Positions 1-8,661 are shown, numbered from the stretch's first letter. The stretch is 49,193 bases of DNA from an uncultured bacterium (GCA_900548385.1 URKJ01000038.1:1-49193); one strand, 5' to 3'. Notes: generated by a model from the letters alone, not told the origin. Made by a program: numbers and translations.

Positions 1-50
1 TACGAGATGTAGCTCCGTCTCGTGGGCTCGGAGATGTGTATAAGAGACAG
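1..50 (+). other. Illumina Nextera adapter (sequencing artefact)
   Basis: Positions 1-8 match the end of the P7 flow-cell oligo, 9-16 are an 8-base index, 17-31 (GTCTCGTGGGCTCGG) and 32-50 (AGATGTGTATAAGAGACAG) are the Nextera read-2 transposase adapter. This is library construct, so the biological sequence begins at 51. The apparent ATG at 36 lies inside the adapter and is not a start codon. Confidence 0.97.
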
Positions 51-596
51 TGTAACGGAACTGGAGGAGATGTCTCTTTTGAACGTTTAAAGAATGATCT
101 AGAATCAACATTGCAAAACGACTCAATTTCTTATATTACCACTATTTTTGATTTCTACCAGTTACACGGTACTTGGCCAGGTAAAACTGAATATCTCCCA
201 ACGATGACCTCACGACAAAAAGTAGAGATTATGGAAAAAAGGACTAAAGAAGAGTTGTCTATACAATTGTCTTTTCCAGCTATTACAGAAAGATTTTTTC
301 CTTATTTTATGCTTCATGAATATGAGGGACTTTTCTTTACTGAGCCAAGGGCTATTACTGCAGTCACTAAGGCAAGGCATGCAACAATGGAGTTAGAAAA
401 AATATTGAATGATTTTTCCGGGCATCCAGAAGATATCAATACAACAAAAGCGCCGTCAGCAAGAATATCTGCTGCTAAAGCAAATTATGGAAAAACATCG
501 CACGCTCATCGTATTGTATCTAAAATAGGGATTGATCCTATAAGAGAAAAGTGTCCCCATTTTAATGATTGGTTGCAAATATTAGAAAGACTTTAG
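51..596 (+). CDS. DUF4276-like protein, 5' end missing
   Basis: About 181 residues remain of a protein cut by the contig end. The visible order of motifs is FDFYQLHGTWPG, RFFPYFMLHEYEGLFF, HPEDINTTKAPSARI and, near the end, KCPHFNDWL. From memory these match the DUF4276 family, whose members are often encoded beside AAA-type (OLD/RecF-like) ATPases in defence or mobile loci and are thought to carry a TOPRIM-like fold. The partner gene would lie upstream, outside the contig. The gene is clearly more A+T-rich than the transfer genes that follow, which suggests a separate origin. A catalytic role cannot be shown from the part present. Confidence 0.75.
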   Translation, partial: CNGTGGDVSFERLKNDLESTLQNDSISYITTIFDFYQLHGTWPGKTEYLPTMTSRQKVEIMEKRTKEELSIQLSFPAITERFFPYFMLHEYEGLFFTEPRAITAVTKARHATMELEKILNDFSGHPEDINTTKAPSARISAAKANYGKTSHAHRIVSKIGIDPIREKCPHFNDWLQILERL

Positions 597-718
597 TAGT
601 CTATTTCTTCCAAACCGTTATTTAAGTATAAATAATCGGGATGACAAATTCCAGCAAGACCCGAACGAATGGAAGGGGCCGAAAGACGATTTCAATAGTT
701 AGGCGGTAAAAAAAAATA

Positions 719-1051
719 GCCAAAAGCAAAGAAGAAATTTTAGAGGAAAAAGTTCAGGAAAGATGGGGGTGCACGAAGATCACCGCTGATCAGTGCAGAA
801 CTTGCGTCTGGTCGCGCGGCCCGGCGCCTTTTGCGGACGCACCGGAAAAGAAATACTGCCTTGTTTACCGCGAGAAGGATATTATCGGAAAACCGGATAG
901 CGTATATCATGAAGGAGCCGAGAGCGAGTACCACACGACCGAGGCGGAGAAGAAGGCCGCAGAGGAAAGGATCGAGCAGAAACGTGAAGTAGATTACTTC
1001 CATGGTAATCGTCGATACTGCCAAGAAAATGTAGGAACACACCTATCCTAA
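719..1051 (+). pseudogene. Cysteine-rich small protein, start lost
   Basis: The plus-strand frame reads VQERWGCTKITADQC, then CVWSRGPAPFADAPEKKYC and KPDSVYHEGAESEY, followed by a charged tail and a TAA stop. The spaced cysteines and the PFADAPEKKYC stretch look like a real protein, of a type I associate with small cysteine-rich proteins of gut mobile elements. No ATG, GTG or TTG is in frame, and a TAA at 707-709 followed by a run of nine A's (708-716) closes the frame upstream. The position where I would expect a last cysteine carries serine (GAES). I read it as decayed or frameshifted in the A-run, but a non-standard start cannot be excluded. Confidence 0.45.
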
Positions 1052-1141
1052 CAATTTTCAAAACGACGTAATCTTTTCAACTGATTCAATTTTACTCGAT
1101 TTTTCTTATCGCAGGGCAAAGGCAATCTTTTTTTCTGCAAT
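1052..1141. other. Spacer downstream of the transfer operon
   Basis: This A+T-rich spacer separates the plus-strand remnant from the 3' end of the minus-strand transfer operon. It contains T-runs in both directions but I do not see a convincing terminator stem. Confidence 0.4.
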
Positions 1142-1420
1142 TCAGGAATCCGGCAGATTCAACTTGACCTGAATGGAAATCTTCATGGTTGTTTTTTCCA
1201 GCAGCCTTTTCAGTTCCAGCAGGTCGTTTTCGTTCTCACCATCAATTTGAACGCTGGTGAGATGCTCGCGGTCAATCATGACCAAGTGCCAGCCCATGAT
1301 ATTCAGGACACCGGCAACCATTTGGCTGCCGACAACTCTGCCCGGAATCTCAATTTTCTTGTCGGTATTTTCCAGCGTGTCATCATCACGATACGTGATG
1401 CGTTCAATGATTTTTACCAT
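1142..1420 (-). CDS. Hypothetical protein, last gene of transfer operon
   Basis: A soluble 92-residue protein starting MVKIIERITY. I chose this start because GAGGAGG precedes it at proper spacing; a start 84 bases further upstream would overlap the AAA+ gene and lacks such a site. The centre (KKIEIPGRVVGSQ, then MGWHLVMIDREHL) suggests a small alpha/beta fold and there is no membrane segment or signal peptide. I do not recognise the family. It starts 10 bases after the stop of the Clp-like gene, so it is probably translated from the same message and may serve that ATPase or the coupling protein. Confidence 0.7.
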   Translation of the reverse strand: MVKIIERITYRDDDTLENTDKKIEIPGRVVGSQMVAGVLNIMGWHLVMIDREHLTSVQIDGENENDLLELKRLLEKTTMKISIQVKLNLPDS

Positions 1421-1430
1421 AAACACCTCC

Positions 1431-2474
1431 TCAAGCCGGGATGATGCGAATGCAGTTTGCGGGTATCTCATGCTGCAGGACAACGGCGTCACGGGGAATT
1501 TCATTCTCCATGACGGGGACGATATTGAGATAGCCGGTCATGTTTTTACCGCTGGGATCACGGATCAGAGCAAGATCATATGCCTGATTGAGCATACGTT
1601 CCACAATATCGCGGATCTCGCGGGCGCCGTTTTTGGTGGTATTGGTCTGCAAAAGAGCAAAATCCACGACTTCGGGAGAGTAGCCGAGGACGTTCATATT
1701 TTCCGGCAGGAAGAAGCCGGGACGATCCCGCTGGGTTTCCCGGATCGAGCGGAAATATTGGAGCTTGTCGTCAATGAATTTGCGGGTGATCTGACGCAGA
1801 TGTTCCGGTTTGAGACTGTTGAAGGCGAAAATCCCGTAACCGAATTTGCCGAATCGGGCAACAAATTCCGGTGAATTGAACATCATCACGAGCCGCTGAC
1901 AGGCGGCTTCCGTTTTGCGCGCCATCGAAAGATGCGTGTTTCCCTGAAAGATTTCCGCGCCGACATTTGAGGTGAAAAAGAGCAGGAAACGGGAAATATC
2001 GTAGGTTCTGTTGTTCCAGAGTGTGACACGTCCGGCGTCGATCTGCTGGAGCATGTATTTCGCCATATCCTTGTGTGCTTTTTCAAATTCATCGTAGAGG
2101 ATTGCCCCTTCCGTATTCTTTTCCAGAAAATCATACAGCCGTCCCGGCTCCTTTTCGGTATAACCGACCAGTTTTTTGCCGACATCGGCCCCGGCAGTCT
2201 CGCCGAATTCGGACATATCCAGCCGCAGGAGTTTCTCCTCTTCATCGCCGTAGAGATAATGAATCGTCTCCCGGATGATTTCAGTTTTACCGGTTCCGGT
2301 CGGTCCGAGGAAGAAAAAGACCGTCGGCCTGTTCGGATTGCTGATTCCCAGATACCAGTAACGGAGTTTCTCCGAAATGGCGTCTATCACATGATCCTGA
2401 CCGATGATCCGTGATTTCAGATATGGTTTGAGACCGTCCAGAAACTGCATTGCTTCTTTTGTGGATTTGAACAT
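1431..2474 (-). CDS. Clp/Hsp100-type AAA+ ATPase
   Basis: This 347-residue protein has one AAA+ module. It carries Walker A GPTGTGKT near residue 57, a Walker B region AILYDEFEKAHKD near 126 that closely resembles the second module of ClpB/ClpA, and a sensor-1-like FFTSNVG near 165. The N-terminal IIGQDHVIDAISEKL is the usual entry to this module. The C-terminal part holds a small-domain-like segment with GAREIRDIVERML. It lacks the N domain and the first AAA module of full-length Clp proteins and shows no ClpP-binding loop I can identify. The start MFKSTKEAM follows GAGG. It lies 11 bases after the coupling-protein gene, so it may remodel or unfold the secretion substrate (inference). Confidence 0.88.
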   Translation of the reverse strand: MFKSTKEAMQFLDGLKPYLKSRIIGQDHVIDAISEKLRYWYLGISNPNRPTVFFFLGPTGTGKTEIIRETIHYLYGDEEEKLLRLDMSEFGETAGADVGKKLVGYTEKEPGRLYDFLEKNTEGAILYDEFEKAHKDMAKYMLQQIDAGRVTLWNNRTYDISRFLLFFTSNVGAEIFQGNTHLSMARKTEAACQRLVMMFNSPEFVARFGKFGYGIFAFNSLKPEHLRQITRKFIDDKLQYFRSIRETQRDRPGFFLPENMNVLGYSPEVVDFALLQTNTTKNGAREIRDIVERMLNQAYDLALIRDPSGKNMTGYLNIVPVMENEIPRDAVVLQHEIPANCIRIIPA

Positions 2475-2485
2475 ATTTTGCCTCA

Positions 2486-4447
2486 CTATGGTTTGATTGG
2501 TTGTTTGCCGGAAGAGCGCAGGAAGCGGAAGAACATGCAGAGTCCCGTCCACCATGCCAGTACAATTCCAAGCTGCTTGAAATCGAAAAGATGATATTGA
2601 AACCAGAGCGCCATGCCGACGCAGATCGCGTAGTAGCCGAGAACCGCGTCCTGCCAGATGACGGCTTTCAGATACTTCTGCTCCCTGCGAGGTCTGCCGG
2701 AAAACAGAGCCTTGAGAATCGCCGGAGTCCGGCTCAGGCAGGCGCAGAAAATATCCAGAACCACGCTCCACATGTAAAAACAGAGTGTGCTGACACAACA
2801 ATAGAAAACGTCATTGAAATAGCCGATGAGAATATCCCGGTTCGTAAGTACGAGAAAAAATCCCGCCAGAGGAAATCCCAGCGACAGCAGAAACGCGATG
2901 AAGCAGAAATAATCATTCGGCAGCAGAATCCGATATTCACCGATGTACTCGCCTTTGCCGATAGTCGGAACTTTCGGGCAATGCCGCACGAGCTTTGCTC
3001 CACAGACGCGGCGGCATTCCTGTTCGATGGTGGAACGAACAAATACATTGCCGTTGTTCAGAATCCGTCCCGACTGCCAGAAAATGAACCCGACTTTGCA
3101 TTGACCGCGCGGCCCGCCGGTCTGGAGCGTGGAAAAATCGGCAGGATCGACACGGTAGTCCTTCTGTTCGTTATAGCCCTCGGAATAGGACAACGACTTG
3201 TTGTCGTCGCCTTTCATCGACGATGATTTGGAGTCGCCGTAGGTTTTCGACTGGCGAATGATGATTTCCTGTCCGATGGACTTGGAAGCCCATTCATTCG
3301 TCTCGAACTCCCCGTTCTGGCAAAAGAATTTTGTGCCCAGATTGCCGAGAAGCGATGAGGCTTTTTCCTTGCCATAACCGTCATAAAGGTTGCCGAGATT
3401 CTGAGTTGCATACATGGTCAGCGTCCGGCTGGAACGGGCGGTCGTCTGAAACTTCTGATCATATTCAAGACTGAAGAACTGGCATTCATCCGCCCATAAA
3501 AAAACGGGCGGGGCATTGTCGTCGGCAATGTCTTCCCGACGTTCGATCATGGACTCAAAGCAGTATTTGATGATGCCGGCGGCGTATTGCCCGATCCGGC
3601 CCCAGGATTTGACATCGTAATCGACAATCAGGATTTTTCCCTTGCGATAGAGATCTTCCAGTTGAAGCGTCGATTGTTCGGCGGAAAAACAGCGTGCCAG
3701 TTCACCGCGCTGCATGGAGTCCGCGGCAACGGAAAAGGAGGAAATCGTGTTGGAGCGGGTCCGTTCGTCAAGGTAGGCGAACTCCTCATAGAAAAAGGTA
3801 TGGGCAATCTGATATTCCGGCGTATCGCAAAATTCTCTTGGAATAACCACATCCAATAAATTGGAACAGTAACCTTTTTCTTCTACTGTTTCGGAAGAAG
3901 CAGAAGGAGCGGAGACAATGATTTCATGAATGTTTTCAATGTTGATCGGCTGTTTTGCCATTTGCAGAATCGTGATGGAGTTGCGCAACAACTGCTTGAC
4001 GGCGTTATTCCAATACTCCTCGTTGCCGCCGCCGGAATTGCGCTTGTCTTTGCCCATATTGACGATTTCCAAATAGAGATTGACGAGGTTTTCGACCTGC
4101 CCGCCTCCACGTCCGGCACGTTTCGCCTCACTGTCGAGATAGTTGAAGGTCAGCTGACTCAAAAAGAGCAGATCCCCGGTCCGGCTCGGCTTGCGCGGAT
4201 CATCGTCCAGATGGGCTTTCGCGGCATATTTCTTCCAGGTATCGGCTTCATCCGGTTTGGCGCAGAACACCACGCCGCCGTAACCGAGCGTCAGGAATTT
4301 ATGTGCGATCTTGTAAAGCGGCCCGGAACTTTTACCGGAACCGGTCATGCCGAACACGATGCAGCCGGTACAGGCATCGCGAACCGTCCACGGATTGCCT
4401 TCGATATTTAAGATGACTTCATCAAGAATACTTTTTTTCATAGCCAT
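2486..4447 (-). CDS. VirD4/TraD-like coupling ATPase, C-terminal membrane domain
   Basis: This 653-residue protein is the likely type IV coupling protein, which delivers substrate DNA-protein to the channel. Walker A FGMTGSGKS sits at about residues 32-40 and Walker B VFLWADEC near 317; RSSRTLTMYATQNL is a typical VirD4/TraG-family segment. The architecture is unusual. Known members have membrane helices before Walker A, but here there is no room for any, and four hydrophobic segments lie between about residue 505 and the C-terminus. The start MAMKKSIL follows AGGA at 8 bases; MKKSIL two codons later is possible. It is flanked by mini-domain proteins upstream and the Clp-like ATPase downstream. 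Confidence 0.88.
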   Translation of the reverse strand: MAMKKSILDEVILNIEGNPWTVRDACTGCIVFGMTGSGKSSGPLYKIAHKFLTLGYGGVVFCAKPDEADTWKKYAAKAHLDDDPRKPSRTGDLLFLSQLTFNYLDSEAKRAGRGGGQVENLVNLYLEIVNMGKDKRNSGGGNEEYWNNAVKQLLRNSITILQMAKQPINIENIHEIIVSAPSASSETVEEKGYCSNLLDVVIPREFCDTPEYQIAHTFFYEEFAYLDERTRSNTISSFSVAADSMQRGELARCFSAEQSTLQLEDLYRKGKILIVDYDVKSWGRIGQYAAGIIKYCFESMIERREDIADDNAPPVFLWADECQFFSLEYDQKFQTTARSSRTLTMYATQNLGNLYDGYGKEKASSLLGNLGTKFFCQNGEFETNEWASKSIGQEIIIRQSKTYGDSKSSSMKGDDNKSLSYSEGYNEQKDYRVDPADFSTLQTGGPRGQCKVGFIFWQSGRILNNGNVFVRSTIEQECRRVCGAKLVRHCPKVPTIGKGEYIGEYRILLPNDYFCFIAFLLSLGFPLAGFFLVLTNRDILIGYFNDVFYCCVSTLCFYMWSVVLDIFCACLSRTPAILKALFSGRPRREQKYLKAVIWQDAVLGYYAICVGMALWFQYHLFDFKQLGIVLAWWTGLCMFFRFLRSSGKQPIKP

Positions 4448-4461
4448 GCCGGAGATCCTTT

Positions 4462-4716
4462 TCAGCGTTCAAGTTCAGATTTTTTCGGAGAAAACGGAAT
4501 GGATTTCGAGACGGGAAGCCGCGATTCTCCTGCGGATGAGCTCCGTTGCGGCAAAACAGTATTCCTGAGAATGGCCTGAACTCCGCCGAAATTCCGCAAC
4601 TTTTCCGCCGCTGTTTCCGAGTTCAACTGCGACCAGGCATTGCGATCAGGAAGCCGCACCTGTCCGCTCGCGATTAAAAGACGCATCGCATACTTCTGCA
4701 TCGGACTCATCTTCAT
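4462..4716 (-). CDS. Small mini-domain protein (84 aa)
   Basis: An 84-residue protein whose first half (MSPMQKYAMRLL, then NAWSQLNSETAAEKL) is one copy of the mini-domain that recurs in this element: a T/S-P-x-Q helix, a short G-containing turn, a W, and an acidic 'SETA' helix. The rest is low-complexity, serine- and proline-rich and basic. The start MKMSPM follows GGAG; ATG two codons later is an alternative. It lies between the 838-residue mini-domain protein and the coupling protein, 14 to 15 bases from each, so it is co-translated with both. It probably acts as a small adaptor, but the function is unknown. Confidence 0.72.
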   Translation of the reverse strand: MKMSPMQKYAMRLLIASGQVRLPDRNAWSQLNSETAAEKLRNFGGVQAILRNTVLPQRSSSAGESRLPVSKSIPFSPKKSELER

Positions 4717-4731
4717 GCCGTTTTCTCCACT

Positions 4732-7248
4732 TCACCGTTCCATTGAGGTTCTCTGGCGAGGCGAAACATTCCGCTGCGGAGCATTCTGTTTTTCCATCGC
4801 CTGCTGTAAAAGCCGGGGCGGAACAGAGGAGATTCGCTTCGACGCCTGATCAACCGTCATATCCCGCCACACCGGATACGGAATGTTTTTGATCAGCTTC
4901 TCTCTGACCAGCAGCGTTAAAAGGCCTCTCTGCTTTGCAGTCGCCGGAGCATCGGGATTGTACGTATTCCGCGCGGGATTGTTGATGTTCTGCTTGATCC
5001 ACTGGTCGGCGGTCCGGAAGCGCAACCTGGTCAGGTCGATTTTATGCAGGTCAATCTGACCGCGCTGTTCCATTTTCTGCAACAGAGCAATCTGTCCCGG
5101 CGTTGCCATCGGATGTTTGTAGCGTTCAATTTCCGCATTGGCGGCAATAATCTGCATTCCTTTGGAAATGCTCATCTGCTGAAAATCCTCATCCGCAATC
5201 TGCCCGATTTTTGCATCGTCGATCAAGTCATTGATCCGGGCGCGCAGATTCCTGCCGATTCTAGCATCGCTGTATTTGGCGATCAGGGCGTCATCCTGTA
5301 ACTCGGTGGTAAATTTGATTTTTGCCAGAGCATCGTTGGACTGGATATAACCGCCTTCGATCAGATCTTTCAGCGCGGCTTTCTTGTCAAAATCCATTCC
5401 ACGATTCACCTGATAAAGCCGCTGTACATCGGCGATGGTTTTGATTTCTTTTTCATTGAAAATCTTGCCGCTTTCCATGTAGGCGCGGCACTGGTTCAGG
5501 AGACCGGTTCCCGCGGATTTGCCAAGATGCGGTTTGATCAACTCTTTCGCCTGCGCATCGGTTATGAATTCCAGCTTCTCCAGAAATTCCCCCACGGTTT
5601 CTGGAGAAGCAATATGCCCTTCCGCCGCGAGATCGCGGAGAATGGAACGCTGCAGGTAATCGGCTTGAGGCTGGGAGAACAGATTGGATTTCTTAAACTG
5701 CGGAAACGCTTCATTCTTCGGAATCGCCCGCTTGGAATATACAGTCGGCGTAAAGGTGTTCTCTGGATTTTTCTCATGCTCCCGGATATATGTTTCCGCG
5801 TCTTTGCGCGTAAAGGCAAGATAATTCTCCCGGTCGATTTTCGGTCCTTTGCCGGACTCCTGCAATGCCTTGATCTGCGCCCGCAGTTCCGGTGTGACCT
5901 TATTCAACGCCCGTTCATCCTGTTTCTTGCGGTATTGAGCGTAGATTTCAAGGCGTTTCTGCGGACAGTCATCAAAGGCCAGTTCCAGAGCGGAAAACTT
6001 CTTTTCATAGACCGCAGTTCCGGGGATCTGCGGCGTCCGGCAGACCAGTTTCTGCGCAAGCAGGATGTCCTGATTGCGGATCGTCCTGCCCGCCGCAAGA
6101 TCGGACAGGTCTTTCTCGGACAGCAGGACCAGCGGACGATGAAACTCTTTCTTATGCGTCTCCCGTTCCGGAACATGCCCGACAGAAATATCCGGGCTGG
6201 AAAATTTGCCGCTTTCCGCAAATAAGTCGAGCTCCTTCTGCAGTTCTTCCGGACTCATTCGCCGGAATACCGGAATCTCCTGCGCTTTGGAAAAGCCGAG
6301 CAGCTTCTGCCCGCGCAGTTTGTTCCAATCCGCAAACGTTCCGGCTTCCAGCTGGTCCAGCTCCTCATCGGAAAGTTCCGTGACGAGCGGCTCGACAGAT
6401 TTTTCCGCCTTCGGCCTGTCGCCTGAAGCATAACCGATTTCAATTCCATTGCGAAACTCTCCGTTCGCCTGAAAATATTCGATTTCCATCTGCAACTCCT
6501 CCGGCGACAGGAGCGCATAATAGGGTTTGCGTTCCACATCCGACAAAACGGTATCGACCTGCACCTGTCCGACCAGTTCTTCCACCGGGAGACTCCCGGC
6601 AAGCCGTTCCCATTCCTTGGAGGACGGAGCACTCAGGGGCGAAAGAAACGTATGGAACGTGGTGTCTTCTTCAAAGGTTCCGACATCGCCGGGAGCGAAT
6701 CCGAATTGAATCCCTTCGGAAACGCTTTTGCCGCTGCGCAATTTCTGTAACTCCTGCTTGAGTTCTTCGACATCCAGACGGGCATAAATCTCCTGCGCAG
6801 GAACCGGCGCCTTATGCCGGAGCACTTCCTGCTGATCCTTCGGAACCGGAATCCTGGGAACCGGGATTTCCCAGCGTTCAAAGTGATCGCTCAATGCTTT
6901 GAAGTTGACGGACTTGAGCGGCTGGGAGAAATATTCCAGCCATGCTTCTCCCGCGCCGAACTGCGGATTCGGCTGCTGAAGCAAAGTCAGATTTTCTTTT
7001 TCCAGCCACTCCTTCATCTGCTCACGGCAGTTGTTCTCGGAAACGCCGATAAAACGCTTCTCGACGAGTTCATGTTTTTCATTTTGCGCTGCCGCATTGA
7101 TCCACTCCAGAGGCGGCAGATTCATGCGGAACAGATCGCGCGCCTCGTCTTCCTGAAGGGTCAGCGGATTGATGTTTTTGAATGCGGGGATTTCCGCCAT
7201 CTGTAATTTGTGCAGGAGTTTCACCTGATCTTCGGTCATGATGGACAT
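4732..7248 (-). CDS. Large repeat and mini-domain protein (838 aa)
   Basis: A soluble 838-residue protein with no enzymatic motif that I can find. It begins with a mini-domain-like segment (MTEDQVKLLHKL then LQEDEARDLF). Residues of about 170 to 440 hold three tandem units of 84-91 residues, each opening with a variant of L-S-P-E-E-L-Q and carrying a G-rich turn followed by an LSxxEL motif. The C-terminal third holds several more mini-domains, the clearest being MATPGQIALLQKM and PATAKQRGLLTLLV with MTVDQASKRI. The start MSIMTEDQ follows AGGAG. It may be a scaffold for substrate recruitment to the coupling protein encoded two genes downstream; a relaxosome role is inference only. Confidence 0.8.
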   Translation of the reverse strand: MSIMTEDQVKLLHKLQMAEIPAFKNINPLTLQEDEARDLFRMNLPPLEWINAAAQNEKHELVEKRFIGVSENNCREQMKEWLEKENLTLLQQPNPQFGAGEAWLEYFSQPLKSVNFKALSDHFERWEIPVPRIPVPKDQQEVLRHKAPVPAQEIYARLDVEELKQELQKLRSGKSVSEGIQFGFAPGDVGTFEEDTTFHTFLSPLSAPSSKEWERLAGSLPVEELVGQVQVDTVLSDVERKPYYALLSPEELQMEIEYFQANGEFRNGIEIGYASGDRPKAEKSVEPLVTELSDEELDQLEAGTFADWNKLRGQKLLGFSKAQEIPVFRRMSPEELQKELDLFAESGKFSSPDISVGHVPERETHKKEFHRPLVLLSEKDLSDLAAGRTIRNQDILLAQKLVCRTPQIPGTAVYEKKFSALELAFDDCPQKRLEIYAQYRKKQDERALNKVTPELRAQIKALQESGKGPKIDRENYLAFTRKDAETYIREHEKNPENTFTPTVYSKRAIPKNEAFPQFKKSNLFSQPQADYLQRSILRDLAAEGHIASPETVGEFLEKLEFITDAQAKELIKPHLGKSAGTGLLNQCRAYMESGKIFNEKEIKTIADVQRLYQVNRGMDFDKKAALKDLIEGGYIQSNDALAKIKFTTELQDDALIAKYSDARIGRNLRARINDLIDDAKIGQIADEDFQQMSISKGMQIIAANAEIERYKHPMATPGQIALLQKMEQRGQIDLHKIDLTRLRFRTADQWIKQNINNPARNTYNPDAPATAKQRGLLTLLVREKLIKNIPYPVWRDMTVDQASKRISSVPPRLLQQAMEKQNAPQRNVSPRQRTSMER

Positions 7249-7264
7249 TCTTCAGCTCCTTTCC

Positions 7265-8116
7265 TCATGAGGTTTTCCCTTCTGCCGATTCGCTCTGTTC
7301 CGGCGATTCCGGAACTGGTTCCTCTTCCGCTTCTTTCTCGTTCCATGCCGCATCATCGGCAACGGGAGGTTGCTTCGGAGCGGAAGCCGGAAGCGTGAGG
7401 TCGGGAAGCGGCGTATTCGGCGGAACCGGAGGCGGCGGGCCGTTCAGGAACGCCATGAGTTCCTCCGTTTTCTTCTGCTGCGTGAGGTTGCGATGCAGCC
7501 GTCCGGTCGCTTCATCCAACCGTTTCTCGCTGTTGCGCAGACCGCGAACGGTCAGAACAAGCCAGATGATTTGAAGTGCCATCAGCCCCAGAAAAAAAAT
7601 GAGAATCAGCAAAACAGCTCCCATGAGTTCCGTTTCGGGAATCAGATCAAGCCGGTTCATACAAAAATTACCTTTCTGTGCATATTGCAGTTTCGCATCC
7701 CAATAGCGGTTGATCTTCTGAATCTCGCTGGAATGCGAAATGGCGGGATTCATGATTGGTTGGCTTGGAAAATCCCGGAATGTCAGGCAGAAAACGCCGA
7801 AAACGGTCAACATCAGTTGAACTGCCATCAGAACCGCAACCACGATTTTCCAGCAGGATTTCCGTTCCGGCGCAGCGGCAGCGTGATCCGTCGGCGGAAT
7901 CGTTTTCTGCGTTTTCACTTCTTCCGTCAACTCCTCCATCCGGTCGGCGAGATTATCCTGAAAAAACAGAAGAAACAGCATGACTGGAAACATCGGATCA
8001 GCGGGATCGCTGAAATTGCAACGCCGGAGCATCAGCTCGTAGTCGTGCCGTTTCGCTTCCGGCATATATTTCAGAAAATCCGTAAGGGTCAATTCAAAAT
8101 TGAACGGTTCCGCCAT
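7265..8116 (-). CDS. Membrane protein with proline-rich tail
   Basis: A 283-residue protein with two clear hydrophobic segments, at about residues 87-110 and 162-187, separated by a roughly 50-residue loop that is probably periplasmic. A short hydrophobic stretch near residue 45 (MFPVMLFLLFF) may be an amphipathic or third segment. The C-terminal ~80 residues are proline- and glutamate-rich (NGPPPPVPPNTPLPDL) and probably disordered in the cytoplasm. GGAGAG precedes the start. I do not recognise a family. Its place between the mini-domain proteins and upstream of the coupling-protein gene suggests an inner-membrane part of the transfer machine. Confidence 0.75.
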   Translation of the reverse strand: MAEPFNFELTLTDFLKYMPEAKRHDYELMLRRCNFSDPADPMFPVMLFLLFFQDNLADRMEELTEEVKTQKTIPPTDHAAAAPERKSCWKIVVAVLMAVQLMLTVFGVFCLTFRDFPSQPIMNPAISHSSEIQKINRYWDAKLQYAQKGNFCMNRLDLIPETELMGAVLLILIFFLGLMALQIIWLVLTVRGLRNSEKRLDEATGRLHRNLTQQKKTEELMAFLNGPPPPVPPNTPLPDLTLPASAPKQPPVADDAAWNEKEAEEEPVPESPEQSESAEGKTS

Positions 8117-8140
8117 ACTGCATCTCTCCTTTCATCGGCC

Positions 8141-8659
8141 TCACATATCCAGATCATTGCCGCGTGAACGGGGACGCGGTGCTCTGTTCCGGGGAGACTT
8201 CGCTTGCGTCTCCGGTTCTTTCCCCTGATCCTGCTGATCCCGTGCCGGAGCAAGCTCGCCGTTTTTCTCGCGCTGCTGCCCGATGTAAATGAGTTTGCCC
8301 ATCTCTTTGGAGGAAATCGTCGCCCATTTGTCGCGGGAAATCGGATTCAGCCGCCCGTCTTTGACCAGCCGGACAAACTCGTTGAGCTGGTGGCGGGTGC
8401 GCAATCCGTCTCCGGCAGGAGCGTCCGGAGCTTTCGCCGGAGCCGCCCGTTCCGGCGCCGGAGCGTTGCGGCGATTCGACGGGGGCTGATTGAAATCGAC
8501 AGCTTGGGATTTCTCCCACGCCTTGATCTGTTTTGCGGCCTGTTCCGGCGTGATCGCGCAATATTTTTCATACGGAATCGAGTCGATCACTTTCTGCGCG
8601 ACCGCCTGACGATAGGCGGTCTGCTGTTCCGGCGTCATTTGCGGTTTCATTCTTGCCAT
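8141..8659 (-). CDS. Two-copy mini-domain protein (172 aa)
   Basis: A 172-residue soluble protein with two copies of the element's mini-domain: residues ~6-50 (MTPEQQTAYRQAVAQK, then AITPEQAAKQI) and ~87-130 (LRTRHQLNEFVRLV, then WATISSKEMGKLI). An alanine/proline-rich linker joins them and a basic, arginine-rich tail (RAPRPRSRGNDLDM) ends the protein. The tail could contact nucleic acid. The start MARMKPQ is preceded by AAAGGG and lies 2 bases after the ParA-like gene, so the two are translationally coupled. No enzymatic motif is visible. Confidence 0.75.
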   Translation of the reverse strand: MARMKPQMTPEQQTAYRQAVAQKVIDSIPYEKYCAITPEQAAKQIKAWEKSQAVDFNQPPSNRRNAPAPERAAPAKAPDAPAGDGLRTRHQLNEFVRLVKDGRLNPISRDKWATISSKEMGKLIYIGQQREKNGELAPARDQQDQGKEPETQAKSPRNRAPRPRSRGNDLDM

Positions 8660-8661
8660 CT

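Noticed and set aside
740..1042. Minus-strand 100-residue frame with hydrophobic stretches
   Set aside because: It is antisense to the cysteine-rich plus frame, which reads as a more natural protein; no ribosome site is seen.
1038..1048. ACACCTATCCT shared between 1038-1048 and the nuclease leader near 29719
   Set aside because: An 11-base match with no shared flank is too short to call an attachment site or repeat.
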